A stretch of 64,000 nt of DNA from Fischerella sp. JS2 (GTDB lineage: Bacteria; Cyanobacteriota; Cyanobacteriia; Cyanobacteriales; Nostocaceae), in contig NZ_CP135918.1 in assembly GCF_032393985.1 (NCBI RefSeq), positions 6,015,724 to 6,079,723 on the forward strand, read 5' to 3'. Made by a program: the position numbers and the translations under genes. Positions 1 through 9,059 of the stretch are shown here, piece after piece; position 1 is the stretch's first letter; each line of letters starts with the position of its first letter. The notes under the pieces were generated by a model. That model did no database searches, was not told where the DNA came from, and saw only the letters and a list, made by a program, of their open reading frames with translations.

Positions 1-409
1 CTTCTGTATCGCCACCAGTTGGGGCGCTTTCTTTGGAACTACCACCACGGCGAGGCTTTTTAGATTTTTTGTTTTCTCTCGGTGTGCTAGCACTAGCGTT
101 ACCACCAGCTTGATTAGCAGCTTTGGGAACTGATTGTTCTTCATTATCCTCTCCCTTAGTACGAGGTAATGCCTTTTCTAATTTAATGGGAGAGTCTTTG
201 AACAATTGACCATTATATTTTTCAATAATCTGGTCTGCTTGTTCGTCATTATTTACCGTGAGAAAACCAAAGCCACGACATTTGCCTGTTTTGCGGTCTT
301 TAATTAGTTTAGTAGTGACAGCATCACCTTCTTCTGCAAAAACTGCTTGCAGTTCTTGACGATCTATTTCTTCTTTAGGCAAATTGCCTATATATAGGCG
401 AACGGACAT
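1..409 (-). CDS. RRM-type RNA-binding protein (3' end outside window)
   Basis: The reading frame starts at the ATG at 409 and runs off the left edge, leaving 136 codons. Residues 1-80 form one RNA recognition motif: RNP2 is LYIGNL (residues 5-10) and RNP1 is KCRGFGFLTV (43-52). A low-complexity tail rich in Ala, Gly, Ser, Lys and Arg follows. This is the layout of cyanobacterial Rbp proteins, which bind RNA and often respond to cold. A clear Shine-Dalgarno (CTGGAGG) lies just upstream of the ATG. The tail (KKSKKPRRGG) is longer than in the glycine-rich Rbp type, so the subtype is unsettled. Confidence 0.9.
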   Translation of the reverse strand, partial: MSVRLYIGNLPKEEIDRQELQAVFAEEGDAVTTKLIKDRKTGKCRGFGFLTVNNDEQADQIIEKYNGQLFKDSPIKLEKALPRTKGEDNEEQSVPKAANQAGGNASASTPRENKKSKKPRRGGSSKESAPTGGDTE

Positions 410-811
410 GGACTAACCTCCAGAGTTAATTGAAAAACTACTAGGCAAAAAACAGTAATTTGGTTTCGGCTTTTGATAGATGCTATTGAATAACAATGCC
501 ACAAACCTACTTTCTTACTCCAAACTATTAACCTATTACAATACTGTTTTTTCCCAAAATTAAGCCTATTGAATACAAAAGCGTACACTGCGCTAACAAT
601 ACCTTTATTCTAAGAATTTATGAATCTTACAACTTACTGCTGACGACAGGAAATGACTTCAACGCCCTTGTTCCAAAGAATTAAACACCATTTCTTACAT
701 TATCACGGTATTTTCTACGTAGCTAGCTTAGGACGGACATTTCCGACTATTGCATGAGAGCATCGTAGCATAAAATACATTTTTTTTTAAGTTTGACTTT
801 TTGGAAACAAA
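410..811. other. Intergenic region upstream of the RNA-binding protein
   Basis: About 400 bp with no convincing gene. It is the leader region of the RRM gene, and long leaders are known for cold-regulated rbp genes. I see no riboswitch. A short reverse-strand ORF overlapping the RRM start (388-588) has no recognisable features. Confidence 0.5.
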
Positions 812-830
812 AACCAGCCATAGGCTGGTT
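800..830 (-). terminator. Rho-independent terminator of the M48-like gene
   Basis: On the minus strand AACCAGCC and GGCTGGTT form an 8-bp stem with a 3-base loop, followed by a T-rich tract (TTTTTGTTT). It lies downstream of the minus-strand gene ending at 1087, although the distance (about 250 bp) is long. Confidence 0.6.
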
Positions 831-983
831 AATTTGCTGCTGTGTTAGAAGGAGAAAAGGGGATGGATTAGGGTTCGCAGGCAAGTTTCATTACCAGGCT
901 TGCTAATAAAACTTGGCTGCTCTAGTTTATGTAAATAAATGTAACAGAATCGGATTTTTTTTGCAATGTTTGTTTACATTTCT

Positions 984-1092
984 GGTTATTAGTTGTTGGT
1001 TGTTGGTGGTTAGTGGTTGATTATTTCCAATGTCCGATTACTCATTACCGATTACCAGTTACCCATTACCTACCAACTACTAACTACTAACC
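984..1092. repeat. STRR-type heptamer-like repeat cluster
   Basis: Degenerate repeats of TTGTTGG, TTAGTGG, ATTACC and ACTACTA fill this stretch and touch the 3' end of the next gene. The right part is roughly the reverse complement of the left part, so the cluster could fold. Such short tandemly repeated repetitive sequences are typical of heterocystous cyanobacteria. Confidence 0.7.
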
Positions 1093-3396
1093 TCTTAAAA
1101 GAATATATGCCCCCCAAACCTCTGCCGCCACTGCCAAGACAATAGACCAGATGGGGTGAGGACTATTGACGACTTTTCCGCTTTGAGTTTGTAGAGTTTG
1201 AACATCAATCCAAGGTATTGCCCCTCGTCGAAACCAGCCAGTGACAGTAATTTGACGACCGATCAATTCCTGTGGGTTGACATGCTGCCCCAACCAAGAA
1301 ATATGATGTAGTCTCACTAAACCTGTGCGAGATTGCAAGACTAGATCTTGTGCCAAACAGTTGTTAGTACCCCGACGGCCTAATAACTTACCGACGACAC
1401 GTACACCGATGCTATCAATAGGAAGAGCAGCTGGGTTAGTTAACAACTCAGGCAGTTGGTCATCCGTTTGGACAGTGGCAAGCTTAATATTAGGAAAGAA
1501 AGAATTTATTCGTAACAAGATGCCGATACTAAAGCCAATAAGCATACAGCCCTTGATGAAATTCCAGTTGTCGTAAATCCATTTCAAATTTAAAAGTTTA
1601 AGCGCGAATAGAGTTTGCCAAATTAACCAGATTAGACCCCCAAAGGCAATACCTAAGGGAATTCCCAACCAAGGGGCAATTTGTAATAAAAAAGATTGAC
1701 GTTTAATTCTTAAAGGCTGTGGGCTTTCAAGATATAATTCTGGTTCTACATGCCAAAGACGAGCGAATTTACACAAGCGTTTGACGCGATCGCCAATCAA
1801 AGGATGAGTACTATTAATTACAAACCACCAACGGTAAGGATTGAGACAATCCCACATCAAAAAAGATTCAAAAGTAGTGTGACCTGCAATACTGCCCAAA
1901 CACAGACTTTGTTTATAGCCTACAGGTATAACTATATTTAAGCTTTCTAACTGCCAACTGGTATGTTCCTGTTTTTGGACATCACCAGCAATACCAATAG
2001 CGATTTTGAGTAAAGCACGAACAAGCCCATTGGGATTACCAGTCACTTCCGCCGCCACGCGATCGCAAAAATATTGTCGCAGCTGGGACAACCATAAACC
2101 AGTTCCTGTCAGCAAGCACCACAAACCGTAAACCAGACTTGTTAGCACAGCAAAAATCCCACGCCACACAGGTTGTGTTTTTGCATCTCCCCACTGCCCT
2201 AATAACTGATATAGCTGGTAAATCGGAATTGTTAGTAGTAGTAACAAAGACATAATTGCACAATTCCAGTGAGCAATATGTCCCAATTGACTAGCATAGA
2301 TTGTGGCGATTTCATCATCTGTTAGTTGCTCTAATAACCCTTGACTGACTACAATTCTGGCTGTACGAGGTAAATTCCCATAGCAGAAAGCAATCGGTGC
2401 TGTGATTGGTAGGAGAAATAGTTTTGGTGTCTGCCAGTCCTGTTGTTTGCAATGGCGTTGTAAAACCCGTACTGTCTCTTTACTGTGCCGTTGCAAAATA
2501 TCTTTTTCTAATTGTCGTTGACCGTAAAACTTTGTCAGTAATCGATCCAACAACCAAGGAGATAAACAAAACAGGACAAAAATCACAACCAGCAACACAG
2601 GTGTAGGATCTCTATATAAAAGCTGGAGTGGCTCTAAAAAAGGCAGTTTCACAAAAGCATCGTTGATAAATCTCATTACCAACACCAGCAGCGTTTTGAT
2701 GACCCAAAACAGCGCTATACACGTTCCAACTTCGAGTAAACATAATAGCTTTAAGCCTCGCTTTGACAAGGGCTGCCACACTTTTGCGCGTTTAGCTTGT
2801 CGCCAGTATATTGTGGGTGGTTTGACTTTTTCCTGGTTAACAGCAGTGTGGGAGTTGGGCGGTGGAGGAACTGGCAAAGACGAAGTTTTTGGTACAGAGG
2901 TACGGGGTGTGGAAGATGCTGAAGCCAGCCAACCACGTGTCTGATTTCCGTGAATTGTAGGTACTCGCAGGCTACGGGCTGGTGTTTGGGAAAGAGATGT
3001 TTCTTCATTTTCATCTTCCCTACTCACCAACTTTTGAGACTCCATCTGGGATCTTGTTACTGTTGAATTTTCCTCCAAGGGGATAAATCCAGTGGCATCA
3101 GTTGTAGAAGTATCCTCGGTTTGATAACGTTTTCTAATTTGTTTTAAAGAACGTTCTGCCCATTCTTTAACTTGCGGACGTTCGCTTTGAACTAAAGTCT
3201 CGCATAATGCAATCGCTGCTGCAACTTCACCAATACGCGCATAAACCACAACCAAGCCGATTTCAGCTTGAACAACTGCCGTGCGGTCGCTTTCGCTACC
3301 TGCTATAGCTTCTAATATAGCTTTTGCTATTTGGTAATCTCCTTGTTTAAGGGCGGTTAAACCAGCCTTCAAAGATGGTTCAGAATGTGAAGGCAT
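1087..3396 (-). CDS. Large membrane protein of the M48/HtpX type with degenerate zinc site
   Basis: 769 residues from the ATG at 3396, chosen because GGAG lies 8 bases upstream; an in-frame GTG lies at 3405. Residues 1-80 look TPR-like, then a Pro/Ser/Thr-rich linker, membrane segments, an M48-like peptidase domain, more membrane helices and a C-terminal OB-like part. In active M48 peptidases the core is HEXXH plus a downstream Glu in an EADR-type motif. Here the core reads SQLGH (residues about 369-373) and the later motif reads YFCDR. The first His, the catalytic Glu and the third ligand are therefore all replaced. I infer a non-catalytic homologue with a structural or binding role in the membrane. 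Confidence 0.75.
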   Translation of the reverse strand: MPSHSEPSLKAGLTALKQGDYQIAKAILEAIAGSESDRTAVVQAEIGLVVVYARIGEVAAAIALCETLVQSERPQVKEWAERSLKQIRKRYQTEDTSTTDATGFIPLEENSTVTRSQMESQKLVSREDENEETSLSQTPARSLRVPTIHGNQTRGWLASASSTPRTSVPKTSSLPVPPPPNSHTAVNQEKVKPPTIYWRQAKRAKVWQPLSKRGLKLLCLLEVGTCIALFWVIKTLLVLVMRFINDAFVKLPFLEPLQLLYRDPTPVLLVVIFVLFCLSPWLLDRLLTKFYGQRQLEKDILQRHSKETVRVLQRHCKQQDWQTPKLFLLPITAPIAFCYGNLPRTARIVVSQGLLEQLTDDEIATIYASQLGHIAHWNCAIMSLLLLLTIPIYQLYQLLGQWGDAKTQPVWRGIFAVLTSLVYGLWCLLTGTGLWLSQLRQYFCDRVAAEVTGNPNGLVRALLKIAIGIAGDVQKQEHTSWQLESLNIVIPVGYKQSLCLGSIAGHTTFESFLMWDCLNPYRWWFVINSTHPLIGDRVKRLCKFARLWHVEPELYLESPQPLRIKRQSFLLQIAPWLGIPLGIAFGGLIWLIWQTLFALKLLNLKWIYDNWNFIKGCMLIGFSIGILLRINSFFPNIKLATVQTDDQLPELLTNPAALPIDSIGVRVVGKLLGRRGTNNCLAQDLVLQSRTGLVRLHHISWLGQHVNPQELIGRQITVTGWFRRGAIPWIDVQTLQTQSGKVVNSPHPIWSIVLAVAAEVWGAYILLRG

Positions 3397-3419
3397 AGTC
3401 TGCACTCCAATAACTAAAT

Positions 3420-3531
3420 ATTGTTAGTAGTTAGTAGTTAGTAGTTAGTAGTTAGTAGGTAATTGGTAATGGGTAATTGGTAATTGTTATTAACCATCAA
3501 CCACTATCCACTAACCACTATCCACTAATCA
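3420..3531. repeat. STRR: five GTTAGTA heptamers plus degenerate arms
   Basis: Five perfect tandem copies of GTTAGTA occupy 3423-3457. They are followed by GGTAATTG-type repeats and then CCACTATCCACTAA-type repeats, which are approximately inverted relative to the first part. It fills the whole gap between prfC and the next gene. Confidence 0.85.
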
Positions 3532-5163
3532 CTAACTGTTAACTAGTGGTTGTTGACTAGAAAACACCGGGGCGATCGCACTTAATTTCAAATCCGGATG
3601 ATCTTCTTGTAATTGGTGGCAATTCCACTCATTACGAAATAGTAAAACAGGGCGACCCATACTGTCTTTGACTGTGGTTGTATTGAACAAGCGTCCGATC
3701 TTGGTCAATGCTTCCCAACCACCTTCTACCCAACGGGCAACGCTGTAGGGCAACAAATCTAGTATGGTTTCTACTCCATATTCATTTATTAAGCGGAATT
3801 GCACCACCTCGAATTGCAACTGACCTACCGCAGCTAAAATCGGATCGCGTTTGGCTTCATCCACGGAGTACATAATTTGTACAGCCCCTTCTTCACGCAA
3901 CTCTGAAACACCTTTTTGGAATTGCTTAAATTTGGATGGGTTGGGGTTGCGCAGAGTGGCAAACAACTCTGGAGAGAAGTAAGGAATGCCCTCATACTCT
4001 AACTTTTGTCCAGTGTAAATTGTATCCCCGATTGCAAAAACACCAGGATTATTCAAACCGATCACATCACCTGGATAGGCGACATCAATAGATTCTCGTT
4101 CCTGGGCAAAGAGTTTTTGCGGACGAGATAAACGGACAACTTTGCCTGTACGGGCGTGATTGACCGTCATATCTTTTTCAAACTTGCCTGTACACACACG
4201 CACAAATGCGACGCGATCGCGATGTTTAGGGTCCATATTGGCTTGGAGTTTGAACACAAACCCAGAAAATTCTGGATAGTCGGGGTAAACTTCACCCACA
4301 CTACTGTGATGTGGACCTGGTTTGAGGGCGTATTCTAGAAAATACTTGAGGAATAATTCAACCCCAAAGTTAGTCATGGCACTACCAAAGAAAACAGGCG
4401 TCATTTTGCCTTGGTGTACCAAATCTAAATCTAGGTCTGGTCCTACCCCTTCTAACAGTTCTAAGTCGTTTTTGAGCTGATAGTAAAGGTCTTGTTCTAA
4501 AAGTTCTTCAATTTGGGCATTACCCAAATCAACAACTGTATCTACCGCTTCTTTACTACCGTGGGCGCTGCGTTCAAACAGGTGAATTTGTTGTTTGTGG
4601 CGGTCGAAGACACCTTTAAAGCGATCGCCCATACCGATGGGCCAGTTGACTGCATAGGTCTGCAATCCCAATTCTTGCTCAATTTCATCTAGCAGTTCTA
4701 GGGGTTCCCGTCCCGGACGGTCAAGCTTGTTCACAAAAGTAAAAATGGGAATACCCCGCATTTTACAGACTTCAAACAGTTTGCGTGTTTGGGGTTCTAA
4801 ACCCTTGGCAGCATCAATCAGCATCACTGCGTTATCTGCTGCCGCCAGAGTCCGATACGTATCTTCACTGAAGTCCTGGTGACCAGGAGTATCCAATAAA
4901 TTGATCTGGCAGTTCTGATATGTAAATTGCAACACAGTCGAAGTAATTGAAATACCCCGTTGTTGTTCCATTGCCATCCAGTCAGAAGTAGCCTTACGCT
5001 GTGCCCGTCGTGCTTTGACTGCACCAGCTTCGTGAATAGCACCTCCGTATAAAAGTAGTTTTTCTGTCAGTGTAGTTTTACCGGCATCAGGGTGAGAAAT
5101 AATCGCAAAATTGCGACGAAGTTCAACTGCATTATGAAGTTCTAACTCAAGGTCAGTTGACAT
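3532..5163 (-). CDS. prfC: Peptide chain release factor 3
   Basis: 543 residues, the usual length for RF3. This translational GTPase removes RF1/RF2 from the ribosome after termination. GTPase motifs are clear: SHPDAGKT (23-30) as G1, DTPGH (91-95) as G3 and NKLD (145-148) as G4, followed by beta-barrel domain II and the RF3 C-terminal domain. The conserved [10 protein letters not shown] segment before the switch region supports RF3 over EF-G. It starts at the ATG at 5163. prmC, which modifies RF1/RF2, lies 14 kb away in the same window. The gene stands alone between repeat-rich gaps. Confidence 0.97.
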   Translation of the reverse strand: MSTDLELELHNAVELRRNFAIISHPDAGKTTLTEKLLLYGGAIHEAGAVKARRAQRKATSDWMAMEQQRGISITSTVLQFTYQNCQINLLDTPGHQDFSEDTYRTLAAADNAVMLIDAAKGLEPQTRKLFEVCKMRGIPIFTFVNKLDRPGREPLELLDEIEQELGLQTYAVNWPIGMGDRFKGVFDRHKQQIHLFERSAHGSKEAVDTVVDLGNAQIEELLEQDLYYQLKNDLELLEGVGPDLDLDLVHQGKMTPVFFGSAMTNFGVELFLKYFLEYALKPGPHHSSVGEVYPDYPEFSGFVFKLQANMDPKHRDRVAFVRVCTGKFEKDMTVNHARTGKVVRLSRPQKLFAQERESIDVAYPGDVIGLNNPGVFAIGDTIYTGQKLEYEGIPYFSPELFATLRNPNPSKFKQFQKGVSELREEGAVQIMYSVDEAKRDPILAAVGQLQFEVVQFRLINEYGVETILDLLPYSVARWVEGGWEALTKIGRLFNTTTVKDSMGRPVLLFRNEWNCHQLQEDHPDLKLSAIAPVFSSQQPLVNS

Positions 5164-5269
5164 AACTGTATCTACTTGTAAATTAAATTTAACTTAGCTT
5201 TTTCCAACTTTAGCGAGTCTTTTCATCTTAGAACAACGATGCTCATGATAGGGTCTTTATGTAGGAAAG

Positions 5270-5405
5270 GCAGAAGGCTGAAGGATGAAAGATCAAGGCT
5301 GATATTTCAAAATAGTCATTTATACTTCATAGTTCATCCTTCACACTTCCCACTTCATACTTCATAGTTCATCCTTCACACTTCCCACTTCATCCTTCAT
5401 ACTTT
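5270..5405. repeat. Imperfect tandem repeats TTCATACTTCATAGTTCATCC
   Basis: Repeated variants of CTTCATAGTTCATCCTTCAC occur several times in the gap between prfC and the DUF4870 gene, with a partly inverted GAAGGCTGAAGGATGAAAG at the left. It is low-complexity intergenic sequence with no coding signal. Confidence 0.6.
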
Positions 5406-5428
5406 ATTAGAGTCAAAGGAACAGAGAA

Positions 5429-5770
5429 ATGTACGACACAGAGAAGCGCAAGCTTTTATCAGCAATTTCTCATGCAGCTATCTTTTTGAGTACAACATTA
5501 GTCTCGATTGGTATACCAATTTTCATCCTCTTTGCAACTAACGATCCTGTAGTGAAAGAAAATGCCAAAGAAGCCATTAATTTTCACTTTAATGTCTGGT
5601 TTTATGGAGCTATTATTGGCGTGTTGATTTGGGTAACTTTAGGTTTGCTGATACCTCTGGCAGGTCTATGGTTTTTAGTTCACTGGGGATTAACAATTTG
5701 GGCACTTTTTCATGTTTTAAGTGATACTGAAAAACCTTTTCGTTATCCCTTCATTTTCCGAATTTTTTAG
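5429..5770 (+). CDS. DUF4870 family membrane protein
   Basis: 113 residues with hydrophobic segments at about 10-33 and 50-95. The pattern NAKEAINFHFNV between the helices and the aromatic C-terminal part match the DUF4870 (Tic20-like) family. AAAGGAA lies about 10 bases before the ATG. Function is unknown; the family consists of small inner-membrane proteins. It is monocistronic, between prfC and hemB. Confidence 0.8.
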   Translation: MYDTEKRKLLSAISHAAIFLSTTLVSIGIPIFILFATNDPVVKENAKEAINFHFNVWFYGAIIGVLIWVTLGLLIPLAGLWFLVHWGLTIWALFHVLSDTEKPFRYPFIFRIF

Positions 5771-6252
5771 CAGAAATATTGATTTTTATCCGGTTGCATC
5801 GAAGTCAGCAATGAATATCTAAAATAAATAGGTGGCTTGGCTTGCCAATACCTAGTCATCACTGACCGATAATGGGTTATAGGCTGTGTTTTGATGACCA
5901 AAATTTACTAGATGGTACAAGCTTCCAAATCCCCTAATTGGGATCAATTCTAAATCTAAAATCCAAAATTGTCTGACCAATTACCATTGCGCCTCACACC
6001 TATCTCATCACTAATTTTCCATCAGGTTCATCTATAAATATTTTGATGACGACTTTCGTATACTTTCTTGTCTTTTTTAGAAGATAAATGACAAGCAAGT
6101 TGTAAAATACAAAATTGCCCTACTGCCGATAAGGCTGTGGGGCAGAGGACAGTTAAGCGCTGTTTGTAGTGTGTCCTTCTGAAACGGGATTTAGCCCTAA
6201 GTTTGTGACGCTTTGTTTTTTGTCCATTTGTATTTTTTCTTCATAAAAATTT
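5771..6252. other. Intergenic region upstream of hemB
   Basis: 480 bp without a convincing reading frame. A short GC-richer segment (about 6120-6150) contains CTGCCGATAAGGCTGTGGGGCAG. I see no recognisable riboswitch or tRNA. It presumably holds the hemB promoter and leader. Confidence 0.4.
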
Positions 6253-7233
6253 ATGTTTCCAACTCATCGACCCCGCCGTCTACGTACCCATCCCCAACTC
6301 CGCCGGATGGTACGTGAAACTGTTCTTACCACCAGCGATTTGATTTATCCTCTATTTGCTGTTCCAGGTGAAGCGATCGCCAACGAAGTCAAATCCATGC
6401 CTGGCGTCTATCAGCTTTCGATAGACAAAATTGTCGAAGAGGCAAAAGAAGTTTACGACTTAGGAATTCCCGCAATTATTCTGTTTGGTATTCCAGCCGA
6501 TAAAGATGTCGATGCCACAGGTGCATGGCATGATTGCGGTATTGTCCAGAAAGCTGCAACTGCGGTGAAACAAGCAGTACCAGATTTGATCATCATTGCT
6601 GACACTTGTTTGTGTGAGTATACCAGTCATGGTCACTGCGGCTATCTGCAAGTTGGTGACTTGACCGGACGGGTTTTAAATGACCCCACCCTGGAACTAC
6701 TCAAGAAAACCGCCGTTTCCCAAGCCAAAGCAGGCGCTGATATCATTGCGCCTTCGGGGATGATGGATGGATTTGTGCAAGCAATTCGCGCTGGTTTGGA
6801 TGAAGCTGGTTTCCAAGACACACCAATTTTATCCTATGCAGCCAAGTATGCTTCCGCTTACTACGGCCCATTCCGGGATGCAGCAGATTCAGCACCCCAG
6901 TTTGGCGATCGCCACACTTATCAAATGGACCCCGGTAATTCCCGCGAAGCCATCAAAGAAATTGAGTTGGATATCGCCGAAGGCGCTGACATGCTGATGG
7001 TAAAGCCAGCTTTAGCTTACATGGATATCATTTGGCAGGTGAAACAAGCAAGTAACTTACCTGTGGCTGCTTACAACGTTTCCGGTGAATATTCTATGGT
7101 CAAAGCCGCAGCCCTTAACGGTTGGATTGACGAACAGCGCGTAGTTATGGAAACTTTAACCGGCTTTAAGCGGGCTGGTGCAGATTTAATTTTAACCTAC
7201 CACGCTAAAGACGCAGCGCGTTGGCTGGGGTAA
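6253..7233 (+). CDS. hemB: Porphobilinogen synthase (delta-aminolevulinic acid dehydratase)
   Basis: 326 residues, normal for the family. It condenses two 5-aminolevulinates to porphobilinogen on the route to heme, chlorophyll and bilins. The active-site lysines are visible in YAAKYAS (K198) and MVKPALAY (K251, the Schiff-base lysine). The metal loop reads [14 protein letters not shown] with cysteines at 119, 121 and 129, the zinc-binding type of loop, unlike the Asp-rich loop of plant enzymes. It starts at the ATG at 6253. It stands alone and converges on a TetR gene. Confidence 0.97.
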   Translation: MFPTHRPRRLRTHPQLRRMVRETVLTTSDLIYPLFAVPGEAIANEVKSMPGVYQLSIDKIVEEAKEVYDLGIPAIILFGIPADKDVDATGAWHDCGIVQKAATAVKQAVPDLIIIADTCLCEYTSHGHCGYLQVGDLTGRVLNDPTLELLKKTAVSQAKAGADIIAPSGMMDGFVQAIRAGLDEAGFQDTPILSYAAKYASAYYGPFRDAADSAPQFGDRHTYQMDPGNSREAIKEIELDIAEGADMLMVKPALAYMDIIWQVKQASNLPVAAYNVSGEYSMVKAAALNGWIDEQRVVMETLTGFKRAGADLILTYHAKDAARWLG

Positions 7234-7284
7234 GCGGTGGTTTGGCCATCGGGCGACAAAATTTCATCTGGTTAATTGGCTTTT

Positions 7285-7350
7285 AATCTCACGCAGAGGC
7301 GCAAAGGTGCAGAGTAAATCTTATGTATCTTGGTGTCTGGGCGTGAGATT
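7285..7350. repeat. Inverted repeat AATCTCACGC / GCGTGAGATT
   Basis: A perfect 10-bp inverted repeat (7285-7294 and 7341-7350) encloses 46 bases containing the AGAGGCGCAAAGGTGCAGAG-type sequence common in cyanobacterial intergenic repeats. It lies between convergent hemB and the TetR gene. It could help termination but has no T tract. Confidence 0.55.
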
Positions 7351-7382
7351 ATTGTCAGTGTGATCGCCCTCCTCATCCTCAA

Positions 7383-7997
7383 CTAGAGACTTTTTTGATT
7401 AGCTACAGTGGATTGAATCAGCGATGCGATCGCCGCCTCAACTCGCTTCCAACCTGTAGGTGAACTGAAATCCAAGCCCATAAATGTTTTGCTAACTTTA
7501 GTACGTAGCGCTAGATAGACGATTCCTGCTACCAAAACAGCACTGATTGCAGGAATATCTTGATCTTGAGGGAACGAACACTTGTGTTTGAGAAAATTAA
7601 GACTATCTAAGGCCATAGAATCGCGCACATTGGCTAGTTCACGAGTTAATTCATTGCCTTCTAGTAATTCCCAACGCATTATCTCTTGTGTAATTGGTCG
7701 TTCTTTTAAGTCATCTAGCAATCTTAGTAACAAGTAGATCATCCAATCTGCTAGAGACTCCGCATCAGCAGTTGTTTCATCGCCAATCAGTGCTTCAGCA
7801 GTGATCCAATAGTCTCCCTCTTGGCCAAACTTTTGCAGTAGAGATGGCAAATTATCAAAATATCGGTAAATTAATACTTTATCAACACCAGCCTCACGAG
7901 CGATCGCATTCACGCCCAATTGCTGAAATCCCGATTCTGCCAACAGTTTACCCACCGCCGCTAAAATTCGAGCTTTAGTTTCCTCTTTATCACGCAT
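7383..7997 (-). CDS. TetR/AcrR family transcriptional regulator
   Basis: 204 residues. Residues 1-50 form the TetR helix-turn-helix (ETKARILAAVGKLLAE, then GVNAIAREAGVDKVLIYRYF), followed by an all-helical ligand-binding half with no obvious ligand signature. It is divergent from the thioesterase gene at 8100. The 102-bp gap holds two palindromic boxes that look like its operator. I infer that it represses itself and the thioesterase operon; the ligand is unknown. Confidence 0.9.
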   Translation of the reverse strand: MRDKEETKARILAAVGKLLAESGFQQLGVNAIAREAGVDKVLIYRYFDNLPSLLQKFGQEGDYWITAEALIGDETTADAESLADWMIYLLLRLLDDLKERPITQEIMRWELLEGNELTRELANVRDSMALDSLNFLKHKCSFPQDQDIPAISAVLVAGIVYLALRTKVSKTFMGLDFSSPTGWKRVEAAIASLIQSTVANQKSL

Positions 7998-8019
7998 TAT
8001 GAATTGTTCTGATCTACTT

Positions 8020-8062
8020 GTCAGTTATTGGTGACTATGATAACTTGTCACTGATAAGTGAC
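8020..8062. promoter_or_regulatory. Two putative TetR operator boxes
   Basis: Box 2 (8047-8062) is a perfect palindrome, GTCACTGATAAGTGAC. Box 1 (8020-8035) is an imperfect version, GTCAGTTATTGGTGAC. Their centres are 27 bp apart, and both lie between the divergent TetR and thioesterase genes, where an autoregulatory operator is expected. Confidence 0.6.
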
Positions 8063-8099
8063 TTTTACCCTACTTAGTGCTTCCTTATGAAAAGTAGAC

Positions 8100-8528
8100 A
8101 TGCAGAAAATTGCTTTTGACTTGGATGTTTATTCTTATCAAATTGATTTCATTGGACACGTAAACAATGCTGTTTATATCCAGTGGATGGAAATAGGACG
8201 AACTAAGCTATTAGAAACTGTGGGAATGGCGACCCATGAAATTTTTCAGCAGGGTTTTGTACCAGTTTTAGTTCATACCAGTATTACCTATAAATCGCCA
8301 TTGTATCTAGGGGATCGCGTGAAAATAGAACTCTGGCTGTCTGAACTGCGAAATGCTTCTGCTATCATGCAGTTTCGTTTCCATAACAGTCAACAAGTGC
8401 TGGCGGCTGAGGGGCTACAAAAAGGATTGTTCGTTGATAAGCAAACTATGCGTCCAAGGCGACTTTACCCAGAGGAACGCGCTTTATTTGTTCCATACTT
8501 AGATGCAAGCACTGAAACTGAAGCTTAA
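8100..8528 (+). CDS. Acyl-CoA thioesterase, 4HBT hotdog family
   Basis: 142 residues with the hotdog-fold pattern DFIGHVNNAVYIQWMEIGR (about 16-34), including the Asp/His-Asn-Asn segment typical of 4-hydroxybenzoyl-CoA/YbgC-type thioesterases. It should hydrolyse an acyl-CoA or acyl-ACP; the chain is not predictable. It is divergent from TetR and 43 bp upstream of a small membrane-protein gene, so probably operonic with it. Confidence 0.85.
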   Translation: MQKIAFDLDVYSYQIDFIGHVNNAVYIQWMEIGRTKLLETVGMATHEIFQQGFVPVLVHTSITYKSPLYLGDRVKIELWLSELRNASAIMQFRFHNSQQVLAAEGLQKGLFVDKQTMRPRRLYPEERALFVPYLDASTETEA

Positions 8529-8571
8529 TCTATTAATTTAATTTATTCATAATGAGAGAGTTTAAGAACCC

Positions 8572-8892
8572 ATGAATCCTGAAATAAAACATCAACTTTT
8601 GCTGAAAATTCTGCTTATTGCCTGTATGGTTTCCACAGCTATTCATTTTACAGATAATTATTTCTACATTGAGCAATATCCCCAGCCTGATTGGATCACT
8701 CCACCCTCAATTTATATTGCATGGATAGTTTGGACAGTAATTGGTATTACTGGTTATTGGTTATACAAAAGTAGAAGATTTTGGTTTGCATACCTGTGTT
8801 TAGTTATCTACTCATTTTCTGGTCTAGATAGCTTAGGGCATTACTTTTATGGAAGTATGTCTGAATTCTCAATCAAGATGCATTTATTGTGA
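8572..8892 (+). CDS. Small membrane protein, possibly truncated by a frameshift
   Basis: 106 residues with hydrophobic segments around 10-25, 46-64 and 70-88. Family not recognised. The frame stops at TGA (8890-8892), where a second frame begins at once (ATG at 8892) and encodes a further hydrophobic helix. Either one protein of about 137 residues is split by a frameshift, or two genes overlap with coupled translation. Position suggests co-transcription with the thioesterase. Confidence 0.6.
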   Translation: MNPEIKHQLLLKILLIACMVSTAIHFTDNYFYIEQYPQPDWITPPSIYIAWIVWTVIGITGYWLYKSRRFWFAYLCLVIYSFSGLDSLGHYFYGSMSEFSIKMHLL

Positions 8893-8987
8893 TGGACGGG
8901 TTAATAGGTTTAGCAATTTTGGGATTCACACTTTGGTCAGGATTAATTCTTAGAGAACAGTTAAAAGAATCTCAGACTATTGTTTGA
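8892..8987 (+). CDS. 31-residue hydrophobic continuation of the preceding gene
   Basis: The ATG overlaps the preceding stop (TGATG). The peptide begins MDGLIGLAILGFTLW and ends in a short polar tail (LREQLKESQTIV). It reads as the final transmembrane helix and tail of the preceding protein, so a frameshift is more likely than an independent gene. Confidence 0.4.
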   Translation: MDGLIGLAILGFTLWSGLILREQLKESQTIV

Positions 8988-9059
8988 TAAAAGTGATCGC
9001 AATAGTTAAACAAACGCCCTGATCCGAATTAGGCGATCGCTCAGCTCAAGTGTGAGATA

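Noticed and set aside
388-588. 66-codon reverse-strand ORF overlapping the RRM gene start
   Set aside because: Overlaps the Shine-Dalgarno and start of the RRM gene in another frame; no domain and no ribosome site.
3420-3531. Possible CRISPR array
   Set aside because: Units are heptamers without spacers of uniform length; no cas genes in the window.
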